Source of the DNA: CAZMXS01 sp964570325
Lineage (GTDB): Bacteria > Verrucomicrobiota > Kiritimatiellia > CAIQIC01 > CAZMXS01
Direction: 5' to 3'
NCBI GenBank assembly: GCA_964570325.1
Contig: CAZMXS010000015.1
Location: 7,328-71,327 of the forward strand
DNA length: 64,000 nt
The translations under genes were made by a program, and so were the position numbers. The first letter of the stretch is position 1. The number at the start of each line of letters is the position of its first letter. Below the pieces are notes generated by a model. It had not been told where the DNA came from and did no database searches. It saw nothing but the letters and a program-made list of their open reading frames with translations. Shown piece by piece: positions 54,923 through 63,124 of the stretch.

Positions 54923-57508
54923 ATGCATGATCCGACGTTGACCACCGGGTTGCCGGCGCTGGACCAGGTTTTGAAGGGGGTGTTGGCCGGCGACAATATC
55001 GTCTGGCAGGTGGATGCCGTCGCGGAATACCAGGCGCTGGTAACGCCCTATGCCCAGGCTGCCCTGCGCAACGGTAAGACGTTGGTGTATTTCCGATTCG
55101 CGCGACATGAGCCGTTGCTTGCGCCGGGCTCCGGCGCCCAGATTCACGAACTGGATCCGGAGCAGGGATTCGAGAACTTCATCGCCGCGATCCACGCGGT
55201 GATTGAAAAGGCCGGTCCCGGCGCTTTTTATGTTTTTGACTGCCTTTCGCGGCTGGCGGTGGACTGGTGCTCCGACCAGATGCTGGCCAATTTCTTCATG
55301 CTCACATGCCCGTACCTGTACGACTTGGCGACCGTCACGTATTTCGCCCTGTACCGCAACTATCACACGTCGCATGCCCTGGGTCCGATCCAGGAGACCA
55401 CGCAGCTCTTTCTGGACACCTATCGGCACAAAGGGGAAATCTATGTCCGGCCGGTGAAGGTCCAGCACCGCTATTCACCCACCATGAACATGCTGCACGT
55501 ATGGCGCGGGCAGGAGTTCAAGACCGTCACGGCCAGCGCGGTGATCTCCGAGATTCTGACTTCGGCGCAGTGGTCGGGTTTGGCGTCCGACAGCAGCGTC
55601 GGGTTCTGGGAGACCAGTTTTATCCATGCCCGCGAACTGCTCCAATCCGGCGAGTATCGGCCCGATGTGCCCGGCCGCGGCCGGGACGTGTATGCGAACC
55701 TGGTCAAGATGATCATCTCGCGCGATCCGGGCATGCAGCGGTTGATTGAGCGGCACCTGACCTTGCAGGACATTCTGGACGTGCGCAAGCGCCTGATTGG
55801 GACGGGACTGGTCGGCGGCAAGACCGTTGGCATGCTGCTGGCGCGAGCGATCGTGAAACAGGCCGATCGGCGCTTCGTGGACCTGCTGGAGGAGCATGAT
55901 TCGTTCTTTGTCGGTTCGGACGTATTCTATGATTTCCTTGTGCGCTGCGGCGTATGGTGGGTGCGGCAGCAACAGCGCGATCCGGAACGCTTTCTCGACG
56001 GCGCCGAGCAGGCGCAGCGGCGCATCATTACCGGGGCGTTCCCCGCGCATATCATGCGGCGTTTTGACGAAATGCTGGATTATTTCGGCCAATCGCCCTT
56101 CATTGTCCGATCCAGCTCGCTGTTGGAGGATAACTACGGCCACTCGTTTGTCGGCAAATACGAAAGCATCTATTGCGCGAACCAGGGGCCGCGCGAACAG
56201 CGCATGCAGGATCTGCTCGCCGCGATTCGCGCGATCTACGCCAGCTCGATGAGCGAAAAGGCGCTGCGGTATCGGGCCGAACGCGGCATGCTGGATCGAG
56301 ACGAGCAGATGGCGTTGCTGATTATGCGCGTGTCGGGCGCGATGTATGGGCGCAATTTCTTTCCGCAGATGGCCGGAGTCGGGTTCTCCTTCAATCCCTA
56401 CGTCTGGGATCGCGCGATTGATCCCCAGGCCGGCGTCGTCCGTCTGGTTTTCGGCCTCGGCACGCGCGCGGTCAACCGGGCCGATGACGATTACACGCGG
56501 ATCGTGGCCCTCAACGCGCCCGAGCGACGCCCGGAGGCCAATTTCGATGAGGTTGCCCAGTGTGCCCAGCGGCGTGTGGACTACCTGGACCTGGACGCCA
56601 ATCAACTGGTTTCGGGCTATTTCACGGACTTGCTGCATACCAGCCCGGGATTACCTTTGGACTGGTTTGCTTCCGCCGATCCGACAGCGGGGTCCGAAGG
56701 CGCGTCGTCCGCCCCGGTGCTGACGTTCGACCGGCTGCTTCGAGAAAGCCGCATGGTTGAAGATCTGCGCGATATGCTGCGCATTCTTGCCGCCGCGTAT
56801 AATCATCCGGTGGATATCGAATTCACGGCCAACTTCGTGGATGGAGATCGGTACCGGATTAACTTGCTGCAGTGTCGCCCGCTCCAGGTCCAGGGGGCCG
56901 AGTACATTTCACTGCCGCCGGCGGAGGTGCCGCCGGCGGATATTATCATCTCCGCGCGCGGGGCGGTGATCGGCCAAAGCCGCCGCGACCGGATTGGCGG
57001 TTTCGTGTATGTGGTGCCCGAGTTGTACGGCCAACTGCCCCTGCAGGAGCGTTATGCGGTTGCCCGCCTGCTGGGTGTAATCAATCGCACCTGGGGCGAA
57101 CGCAGCGGCAAACTGATGCTGCTGGGGCCCGGACGTTGGGGCACCTCCAGCCCCCAACTCGGCATCCCCGTTGCGTTCAGCGAGATCAATCGCGCCGCGA
57201 TCATCTGCGAAATTGTTGCCATGCACGCAAATCTGGTTCCGGATGTATCGCTGGGAACGCATTTTCTCAGCGAACTGGTCGAGCGCAATATCCTTTACAT
57301 GGCCCTTTTTCCACAGCAGGGCGACAATTACCTCAACCGGGATTTCTTCGAGCGCCAGCCCAATTGTCTGGCGGAACTGGCGCCTGACTCCGCGCGCTAT
57401 GCGGAATTGGTGCGGGTCATTGACACCGCGCGCGTGGCGGGTGGGGCGGAAATCCGGATTGCGGCCGACGCCATGCAGCAGCATGTCCTGTGCTACTACG
57501 ACCGGTAG
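54923..57508 (+). CDS. PPDK/PEP-synthase-type ATP-grasp protein with Walker-less KaiC-like N-terminus (copy A)
   Basis: AAAGGAG precedes ATG 54923 by 10 nt, giving 861 residues; the frame extends upstream without conservation. Residues 1-200 resemble a RecA/KaiC fold (TGLPALDQVLKGVLAGDNIVW, then FYVFDCLSRLAVDW in the Walker B position), but the GxxGxGKT loop is missing: GDNIVWQVDA stands in its place. Residues about 290-660 are a PPDK_N/PEP-synthase ATP-grasp module: VGGKTVGML (297-305), FIVRSSSLLEDNYGHSFVGKYES (393-415), VFGLGTRAV (509-517) and INLLQCRPLQV (646-656). A C-terminal domain (about 670-861) carries LMLLGPGRWGTSSP. The phosphohistidine and TIM-barrel domains of true PEP synthase are absent. 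Its stop overlaps that of the convergent paralogue by 13 bp. Confidence 0.8.
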   Translation: MHDPTLTTGLPALDQVLKGVLAGDNIVWQVDAVAEYQALVTPYAQAALRNGKTLVYFRFARHEPLLAPGSGAQIHELDPEQGFENFIAAIHAVIEKAGPGAFYVFDCLSRLAVDWCSDQMLANFFMLTCPYLYDLATVTYFALYRNYHTSHALGPIQETTQLFLDTYRHKGEIYVRPVKVQHRYSPTMNMLHVWRGQEFKTVTASAVISEILTSAQWSGLASDSSVGFWETSFIHARELLQSGEYRPDVPGRGRDVYANLVKMIISRDPGMQRLIERHLTLQDILDVRKRLIGTGLVGGKTVGMLLARAIVKQADRRFVDLLEEHDSFFVGSDVFYDFLVRCGVWWVRQQQRDPERFLDGAEQAQRRIITGAFPAHIMRRFDEMLDYFGQSPFIVRSSSLLEDNYGHSFVGKYESIYCANQGPREQRMQDLLAAIRAIYASSMSEKALRYRAERGMLDRDEQMALLIMRVSGAMYGRNFFPQMAGVGFSFNPYVWDRAIDPQAGVVRLVFGLGTRAVNRADDDYTRIVALNAPERRPEANFDEVAQCAQRRVDYLDLDANQLVSGYFTDLLHTSPGLPLDWFASADPTAGSEGASSAPVLTFDRLLRESRMVEDLRDMLRILAAAYNHPVDIEFTANFVDGDRYRINLLQCRPLQVQGAEYISLPPAEVPPADIIISARGAVIGQSRRDRIGGFVYVVPELYGQLPLQERYAVARLLGVINRTWGERSGKLMLLGPGRWGTSSPQLGIPVAFSEINRAAIICEIVAMHANLVPDVSLGTHFLSELVERNILYMALFPQQGDNYLNRDFFERQPNCLAELAPDSARYAELVRVIDTARVAGGAEIRIAADAMQQHVLCYYDR

Positions 57509-60090
57509 AGCACGGCGCGCTGCTGCAGCGAATCCACATGCAGGCGGAGGCGGTTGGGGCCCTCGGCGTCAATCACCCGGACCACGGCGGACAAGGCTTC
57601 GTCGTCGGGCGCCAGCTCCGCCAGCCGGTTGGGCGCGCGCCGCAGCGTTTCCTCATTGAATACATTGCCCGCCCGCGCCGGATAAAACGCCAGGTAGAGC
57701 ATGTCCATTTCCACCAGGTCGTTGAAGTAGTGCGTGCCCAGCGATAGATCCGGCGTAAGCCCCGCATGCATCGCGCCGATTTCACAGATCACGGCGGCGG
57801 TGTTGATCTCGGGGAAGGATACCGGCACGCCCAGGGATGGCATGCGCGTGCCCCAACGCCCAGGGCCCATCAACATGATGGTCCGAGGACCGCCGGGGTC
57901 CGGGTGGCGCGTAAGCTGGCCGACCAGCCGCGCCACAGCGTAACGGTCCCGCTCCGTCAGTTGTCCGTAGGCCGCCGGGACCACATAGATGATCCGGTCA
58001 ATGGATAAAGCCCGGCTGGTGCCGATGATGCCGCCATGCACTTTTAGAATCAGATCCGTCGGCGGCACATCAGGCATGGCGCCCGCCGCGGCGCTGGCGC
58101 CCTTGACTTGAAGCGGGCGGCATTGGAGCAGGTTGATTCGATAGGTGTTGTCCGGAGCGAAGTTGGCCGTGAACTCGATGTCCACATGGCATCCATAGAC
58201 TTCCCGGAGCGTGCGCAACAACCGGCGCATGTCGTCCGCAAAAGTGGTTTCAGCGAAAAGCCGCTCGAAAGTGAGCGTCGTGTGTTGAACGCCGGCGGCG
58301 GTGTACTCGGCCGGTGCGAATAATTCCGGATTCAGGTCGGGACTTTGCCGCGCCAGGTCAACGAAGTAGCCCGAGCGCAGATTGCCGGCTTCCAGATCCA
58401 GATAGTCCACCCGCTTCTGCGCGAATTGGCGGTGTTCCTCGGGATCGCCCTCCGGGCATTTGGCTGGCGCGTTCAGGGCGACCAGCCGCGTGTAGTCGTC
58501 GTCGGAACGATCCACCGCGCGCGTGCCGAGTCCGAAAACCAGGCGCAAGAGTCCGGCTTCCGGATCAATTTCCGGATCCCAGGCAAAGGAGTTGAAGGAC
58601 ATGCCCACGCCCGCCAGATGGGGGAAAAACAACGAACCATACTTGACGCCCGACACGCGTTGGACGAGCAGGGCCATCTGCTCGTCGCGGTCGAGCACGC
58701 CGCGCTTGGCGCGGTATAACAGCGCGTCTTCGTTTAGCGTGCTGGCATAGACCTGTCGCACCGCTCGAAGAAATTCGGCCAGACGTTCGGCGCGCGTGCC
58801 GCGGTTGGCGCAAAATATGCTGTCGTATTTCCCGGAGAATGCGTTGCCGAAATTGTCTTCAAGCAGACTGCTCGAACGGACGATAATGGGGCACTGGCCG
58901 AAGTAATCGAGCATGTCCGCGAATCGCTTGACGATATAGTCAGGGAACTGCCCCCTGAGTATGCGCTCCCGGCCTTCGGCCACGTCTGCTAACAGCGTGG
59001 CGGGATCCTTTTGTTTCTGCCGGATGGCCCAGCAGTTGTTTTCCACGAGGAAGGAGTAGAAAATGTCCGAACCGATGAAGAAAGAGTCATGCGCTTCCAG
59101 CCGGCCGGCCCAGCCGGGATCGGCCGCCCTCAGGATGGCGCGGGCCAGCAACATGCCGACCGACTTGCCGCCGACCAGACCTGAGCCGATTGTGCGTTTC
59201 CAGATGTAGATCAGGTCGGCGAGGGTCAGATATTGCCGGGCCAGCGCGAGGATTCGTTCATCGCATGAAATCAGTTGGGTGAGCTGGTGCTGGAAGATCT
59301 TTTCAATTTTTTCCCGGGGGCACTCGCCGCGGGCGTGGGCTTCCAGCATTTCCTCGGCCTGGATAAAGCGCCGATCCCACAGCCCGACCATTCGGTAGGA
59401 CGCTGATTGCAGGCCGTGCCAGGGACCGGAAGTGAGCACGTCGGCGGTCGTGGCGCTTTGGGTGACGGGCATCAGCGCATCGTCTTCCCAAACGTGCAAC
59501 AGATACATCGTCGGGGAATGGCGCTGATCCACTTTCAGCGGATGCACGTAGGTTTTGCCGCCGTAGCTGAAGATATCAATCATGAGTTGCGTGGTGCGTT
59601 CGATCGGCCGTGCCGCATGGTGGGAATGATAGTGCCGCAGCACCATGAAATAGGCGATGGCCTCCAAGGCGCGGAGCTGCGGGCAGGTCAGCATGAAAAA
59701 GTTGCCGATCATACGCTCGCTGAAACAGTCCAGCGCGAGTTCTGAAAGCGAATCGAACACGTAATAGGCGCCCGGGCCCGTTTGCCCGATGACCTGATGG
59801 ATTTCGGTGATAAATTCTTCGACGCCGCGGGCTGGGTCCAGCCGGCAGACGCGCGCGCCGGCGGCGGCTGGGACGAGTTCGGGGTGGCTGGCAAAACGGA
59901 AGTAGACCAGCGGGACGGCATGGTTCCGCGCATACTCGCAAAATGGTTCAACCAGCGGCAGATAATCCGCGATCCGCTCGGTCTGCCAGACCACGTTGTC
60001 GCCGGGGCGGATGCCCCCCAGGATGCGATCCAGGGCGGGCACCCCGGTACTGGGCGGCGCGCGCCGATGTGCGGAGTCGGCCATGTTCAT
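57496..60090 (-). CDS. PPDK/PEP-synthase-type ATP-grasp protein with Walker-less KaiC-like N-terminus (copy B)
   Basis: 864 residues from ATG 60088-60090 (TTG 60093 and ATG 60084 are alternatives). It aligns along its full length with copy A: TGVPALDRILGGIRPGDNVVW, YYVFDSLSELALDC, LVGGKSVGML, IIVRSSSLLEDNFGNAFSGKYDS, VFGLGTRAV, YRINLLQCRPLQV and IMLMGPGRWGTRMPSLG. Again the Walker A loop and the phosphohistidine domain are missing. It lies 57 nt downstream of the dead-GDH gene on the same strand and is probably in the gdhA operon. The conserved ATP-grasp and C-terminal motifs imply selection on an ATP-dependent reaction; the phosphate acceptor is unknown. Confidence 0.8.
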   Translation of the reverse strand: MNMADSAHRRAPPSTGVPALDRILGGIRPGDNVVWQTERIADYLPLVEPFCEYARNHAVPLVYFRFASHPELVPAAAGARVCRLDPARGVEEFITEIHQVIGQTGPGAYYVFDSLSELALDCFSERMIGNFFMLTCPQLRALEAIAYFMVLRHYHSHHAARPIERTTQLMIDIFSYGGKTYVHPLKVDQRHSPTMYLLHVWEDDALMPVTQSATTADVLTSGPWHGLQSASYRMVGLWDRRFIQAEEMLEAHARGECPREKIEKIFQHQLTQLISCDERILALARQYLTLADLIYIWKRTIGSGLVGGKSVGMLLARAILRAADPGWAGRLEAHDSFFIGSDIFYSFLVENNCWAIRQKQKDPATLLADVAEGRERILRGQFPDYIVKRFADMLDYFGQCPIIVRSSSLLEDNFGNAFSGKYDSIFCANRGTRAERLAEFLRAVRQVYASTLNEDALLYRAKRGVLDRDEQMALLVQRVSGVKYGSLFFPHLAGVGMSFNSFAWDPEIDPEAGLLRLVFGLGTRAVDRSDDDYTRLVALNAPAKCPEGDPEEHRQFAQKRVDYLDLEAGNLRSGYFVDLARQSPDLNPELFAPAEYTAAGVQHTTLTFERLFAETTFADDMRRLLRTLREVYGCHVDIEFTANFAPDNTYRINLLQCRPLQVKGASAAAGAMPDVPPTDLILKVHGGIIGTSRALSIDRIIYVVPAAYGQLTERDRYAVARLVGQLTRHPDPGGPRTIMLMGPGRWGTRMPSLGVPVSFPEINTAAVICEIGAMHAGLTPDLSLGTHYFNDLVEMDMLYLAFYPARAGNVFNEETLRRAPNRLAELAPDDEALSAVVRVIDAEGPNRLRLHVDSLQQRAVLYRS

Positions 60091-60147
60091 CAAGCCGGAA
60101 TCATACGGCCCGACGACGCGGTCGGCAAGTCAACAGCCCCCCGCTTC

Positions 60148-61398
60148 TCATACCCAGCCGCGGAGGCGCACGGCCTCGGCGACCCGGTTGATGGCCACAA
60201 GGTAGGCCGCCAGGCGCATGTGGACCTTTCGCTCCTGGTGCATTTTGAAAACCGTGCGGTAGGCATCGGCCAGGCGCCGGTCCAGTTGCTGGTGGATGTC
60301 ATCCAGCGACCAGTAATAATTGGCGCGCCCCTGCACTTGTTCGAGGTAGCTGACGGTTACCGCGCCGGCGTTGGCGAGGAAATCCGGGATGACGTGGATG
60401 CCCTTGACATAGAGGATGGTGTCCGCCTCGGGGGTGGTCGGGCCGTCGGCCAGTTCGCAGACGATCTTGGCCTGAACCTGGTCGGCGTTTTCACGGGTGA
60501 GCACGTGTTCGAGCGCCGCGGGGTAGAGGATGTCCACCTCAAGCTCCAGCAGATCTTCATTACTGATCGGCTCCGCGCCGGGGAAGCCGGCCACCCGGCC
60601 GGTCTTCAGCTTGTGCGCCACAACGGCCCGTGCATCCAGGCCGTTGGGGTTGAAGATGCCGCCGCTGGTGTCGGACACCGCGACCAGCGTCCCGCCGCCG
60701 ATCATCTCCGCGTGCAACATGGCGACGTGCTGGCCGGCGTTGCCGAAGCCTTGGATAGCGAACGATGATTGGGGATCCAGGTTGAGGGCCCGACACGCCT
60801 CGCGCACGGCCAGCACGCCGCCGCGCGCGATCGCCGTCTGGCGGCCTTGGGAGCCGCCGAGCGCGAGCGGCTTGCCGCTGATCGCCGCCGGATGCGCGCG
60901 TCCGCTGATCATTTCCAACTCGTCCATCATCCAGGCCATGATCTGCGGCGTGGTGTAGATATTGGGTGAAAGGATGTCGCGGTGCTCGCTCAATTCGCGC
61001 GCCATCGCGCGCACCCAGCCGCGGGCGACGCGCTCCTTCTCGCCCTCCGAGAGTTTACGGGGATCGCAGATCAAACCGCCGCTGGCGCCGCCGAGGGGGA
61101 TATCCACCAGCGCCGCGCGCCAGGTTGCCCAGGCCGCCATGGCCCGGCCGGCATCGAGCCCGTCGTCCGGATGCCAGCGTAAACAGCCGGAGCAGGGGCC
61201 GCGGGCGTCATTGTGCTGGACGCGGTATCCATGGAAGGTGCGGGTGTGGCCGTCGTCCATCTTGACCGGGATGGTGAAGGCGAACTCGCGCATCGGCCAG
61301 CGCAGGAATTCGGCGAGCGCAGGTTCCAGGCCGAGAAACGAGGCGGCTTCATCAAACTGAGCCTGGGCGATCTCAAACGCATTGAACTTCGCTTGCAT
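60148..61398 (-). CDS. Glu/Leu/Phe/Val dehydrogenase homologue with all catalytic residues replaced (pseudo-GDH)
   Basis: GGGAGG lies 6 nt before ATG 61396-61398; 416 residues. The fold is complete: HGYRVQHNDARGP, TTPQIMAWMMDELEMISGR, GGSQGRQTAIARGG, the Rossmann motif FAIQGFGNAGQHVAM and NAGAVTVSYLEQVQG. The active site is not. Where GDHs have GPxKGG, TWK, GGAKGG and PAPD, this protein has GPCSGC (S70), TWR (R94), GGASGG (S106) and LSPN (N146). These match K89, K113, K125 and D165 of clostridial GDH, which bind substrate carboxylates and drive catalysis. An intact reading frame with a good ribosome-binding site argues against a decaying pseudogene. It may be a regulatory subunit or 2-oxoglutarate/NAD sensor. 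It follows canonical gdhA by 119 nt. Confidence 0.9.
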   Translation of the reverse strand: MQAKFNAFEIAQAQFDEAASFLGLEPALAEFLRWPMREFAFTIPVKMDDGHTRTFHGYRVQHNDARGPCSGCLRWHPDDGLDAGRAMAAWATWRAALVDIPLGGASGGLICDPRKLSEGEKERVARGWVRAMARELSEHRDILSPNIYTTPQIMAWMMDELEMISGRAHPAAISGKPLALGGSQGRQTAIARGGVLAVREACRALNLDPQSSFAIQGFGNAGQHVAMLHAEMIGGGTLVAVSDTSGGIFNPNGLDARAVVAHKLKTGRVAGFPGAEPISNEDLLELEVDILYPAALEHVLTRENADQVQAKIVCELADGPTTPEADTILYVKGIHVIPDFLANAGAVTVSYLEQVQGRANYYWSLDDIHQQLDRRLADAYRTVFKMHQERKVHMRLAAYLVAINRVAEAVRLRGWV

Positions 61399-61465
61399 TG
61401 GCTGCCTCCCGTTTAGGATTCTTGAGCTGAACGGCTTTGCCCCGGCGTGGCTCCAGCTCCCTGGG

Positions 61466-61499
61466 CCAAGGCGGCCCCGCGCCAGCGGGACCGCCTTGG
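61466..61499 (-). terminator. strong hairpin between gdhA and the pseudo-GDH gene
   Basis: CCAAGGCGG (61466-61474) pairs with CCGCCTTGG (61491-61499), and inside it CCCGC (61476-61480) pairs with GCGGG (61485-61489) around GCCA: 14 bp with one internal C-A mismatch. It starts 18 nt after the gdhA stop. No U-tract follows on the minus strand, so partial termination or mRNA 3'-end protection is likely, lowering expression of downstream genes relative to gdhA. Confidence 0.6.
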
Positions 61500-61517
61500 T
61501 GCGGGACGAACAACCGG

Positions 61518-62858
61518 TCAGACGAGACCCTGGTCGAGCATGGCGTCGGCCACCTTCACGAACCCGCCGATATTGGCGCCCACCACATAATTGCCCGGGC
61601 AGCCGTATTCCTTGGCCGTCTCGAAGCAATTCTTGTGAATGCTGACCATGATGCCGTTGAGCCGGCGGTCCACTTCCTCGCGCGTCCACGAAAGCCGCAT
61701 CGAGTTCTGGCTCATCTCCAGGCCGGAAGTTGCCACGCCGCCGGCATTGGCCGCCTTACCCGGTCCATAGAGTATCTTTTTCTCGATGAACTGGTCAATC
61801 GCGGCCGGTGTGCTGGGCATGTTCGCGCCCTCGCTGACCAGATAACAGCCGTTCTTCAGCAGGGACTTGGCGTCCTCGCCGCTGATCTCGTTCTGCGTCG
61901 CGCTCGGAAACGCGCACTGGCAGGGAATGGCCCACGGGCGCTGGCCGTCAAGGTACTCGACGCCCTTGAACTTGTCGGCGTATTCCTTGATGCGGCCGCG
62001 CTTGACGTTTTTCAGGTCCAGCACCCAGGCCAGTTTTTCCGGGGAGATGCCGTCCTTGTCGTAAATCGTGCCGGCCGAGTCAGAGAGCGAGACGACCTTG
62101 GCGCCAAGCTGGTTGAGCTTTTCAACCGTGTACTGGGCGACGTTACCCGAACCGGAGACAGTGCAAACCTTGCCCTTGAAGGTCTCGCCGCGGGTCTTGA
62201 GCATCTCCTCGGCGAAATACACCGCGCCATAGCCGGTGGCCTCAGGCCGGATCAGCGACCCGCCCCAGTTCAGACCCTTGCCGGTCAACACGCCCGTGAA
62301 CTCGTTCTTCAAGCGTTTGTACTGGCCGAACATGAAGCCCACCTCGCGGCCGCCCACGCCGATGTCGCCGGCCGGGACGTCTGTATCCGCGCCGATGTGG
62401 CGGAACAGCTCGGTCATGAAGCTCTGGCAGAAACGCATCACCTCGCTGTTGGATTTGCCCTTTGGATCAAAGTCCGACCCGCCCTTGCCGCCGCCCATCG
62501 GCAACGTCGTCAGCGAGTTTTTGAAAATCTGTTCGAAGCCAAGAAACTTCAGGATGCTCTGATTCACGCTCGGATGGAACCGCAGCCCGCCCTTGTACGG
62601 GCCAAGCGCGCTGTTGAATTCGAAACGAAAACCGCGGTTGACTTGAATCTGCCCCTTGTCATCCTGCCAGGGCACACGGAAAATAATCTGCCGCTCCGGC
62701 TCGACAATCCGCTCCAGGATCCGGTTGTCCTGATATTTCTTGTGCCGCTTGATCACCGGTTCCAGCGACTCCAACACCTCGCGCACCGCTTGCAGGAATT
62801 CCGGCTCCCCGGCATTCCGCTTTTCGACGATTTCCAGCACTTCCTGAATGTATCCCAT
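61518..62858 (-). CDS. gdhA: glutamate dehydrogenase GdhA, canonical hexameric small-subunit type
   Basis: Start ATG 62856-62858 (AAGGA 8 nt upstream) gives 446 residues; an ATG 9 nt earlier is possible. Catalytic residues are intact and with this start fall at the clostridial numbers: K89 (LGPYKGGLRFH), K113 (IFKNSLTTLP), K125 (MGGGKGGSDFDPKGKS) and D165 (VPAGDIGVGGREVGFMFG). The nucleotide domain has VCTVSGSGNVAQYTVEKL and VSEGANMPSTPAAID. It interconverts 2-oxoglutarate plus ammonia and glutamate, linking nitrogen assimilation to the TCA cycle. First gene of a minus-strand operon with the pseudo-GDH and PPDK-like copy B; its upstream region carries the ACGGCA cluster shared with the divergent NrpR-like gene. 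Confidence 0.97.
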   Translation of the reverse strand: MGYIQEVLEIVEKRNAGEPEFLQAVREVLESLEPVIKRHKKYQDNRILERIVEPERQIIFRVPWQDDKGQIQVNRGFRFEFNSALGPYKGGLRFHPSVNQSILKFLGFEQIFKNSLTTLPMGGGKGGSDFDPKGKSNSEVMRFCQSFMTELFRHIGADTDVPAGDIGVGGREVGFMFGQYKRLKNEFTGVLTGKGLNWGGSLIRPEATGYGAVYFAEEMLKTRGETFKGKVCTVSGSGNVAQYTVEKLNQLGAKVVSLSDSAGTIYDKDGISPEKLAWVLDLKNVKRGRIKEYADKFKGVEYLDGQRPWAIPCQCAFPSATQNEISGEDAKSLLKNGCYLVSEGANMPSTPAAIDQFIEKKILYGPGKAANAGGVATSGLEMSQNSMRLSWTREEVDRRLNGIMVSIHKNCFETAKEYGCPGNYVVGANIGGFVKVADAMLDQGLV

Positions 62859-62881
62859 CGCCTGCATCCTTTCCTTTTGAT

Positions 62882-63106
62882 TGCCGTTAACCTGCGTGTA
62901 GCCTTCAGGCTCAAGTAACGGTAAATATATGCCATATAAGAATTGATAAAATGCAATATGTAAAGGAAAAATCATAATATACTATTTTTTTTATACGGCA
63001 TTATTGCCGTATATGTATATTCATCAACTCGCCAATTGCTTATGGTTTTGTTTTTGTGTAATGAGGGGATGGTTATTTTTACGGCAGCACATAACGGCAA
63101 GTTGCC
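62882..63106. promoter_or_regulatory. putative NrpR-type operator cluster between gdhA and the NrpR-like gene
   Basis: The hexamer ACGGCA or its complement TGCCGT occurs five times in 218 bp: 62882-62887, 62995-63000, 63005-63010, 63081-63086 and 63094-63099. Two of them form a perfect palindrome at 62992-63013, arms TATACGGCA and TGCCGTATA around TTAT. The last copy is part of GGCAA-G-TTGCC (63096-63106), 18 bp before the NrpR-like start. The region is strikingly AT-rich, with -10-like TATTAT on the gdhA strand near 62973-62982. Copies near both start codons suit joint repression of gdhA and autoregulation. Archaeal NrpR also binds short inverted repeats, though with different bases. Confidence 0.75.
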
Positions 63107-63124
63107 ATTTCGGAATCAGGCGCG

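Noticed and set aside
54923..57508. True phosphoenolpyruvate synthase or pyruvate phosphate dikinase
   Set aside because: Only the ATP-grasp part is present; no phosphohistidine swivelling domain or PEP-binding barrel can be found in 861 residues.
60148..61398. Interpretation of the GDH paralogue as a sequencing error or decaying pseudogene
   Set aside because: Four separate substitutions at exactly the catalytic positions, an uninterrupted frame, conserved fold motifs and a strong ribosome-binding site argue for a maintained gene.
61437..62918. 493-codon plus-strand open frame opposite gdhA
   Set aside because: Antisense shadow of a canonical glutamate dehydrogenase.
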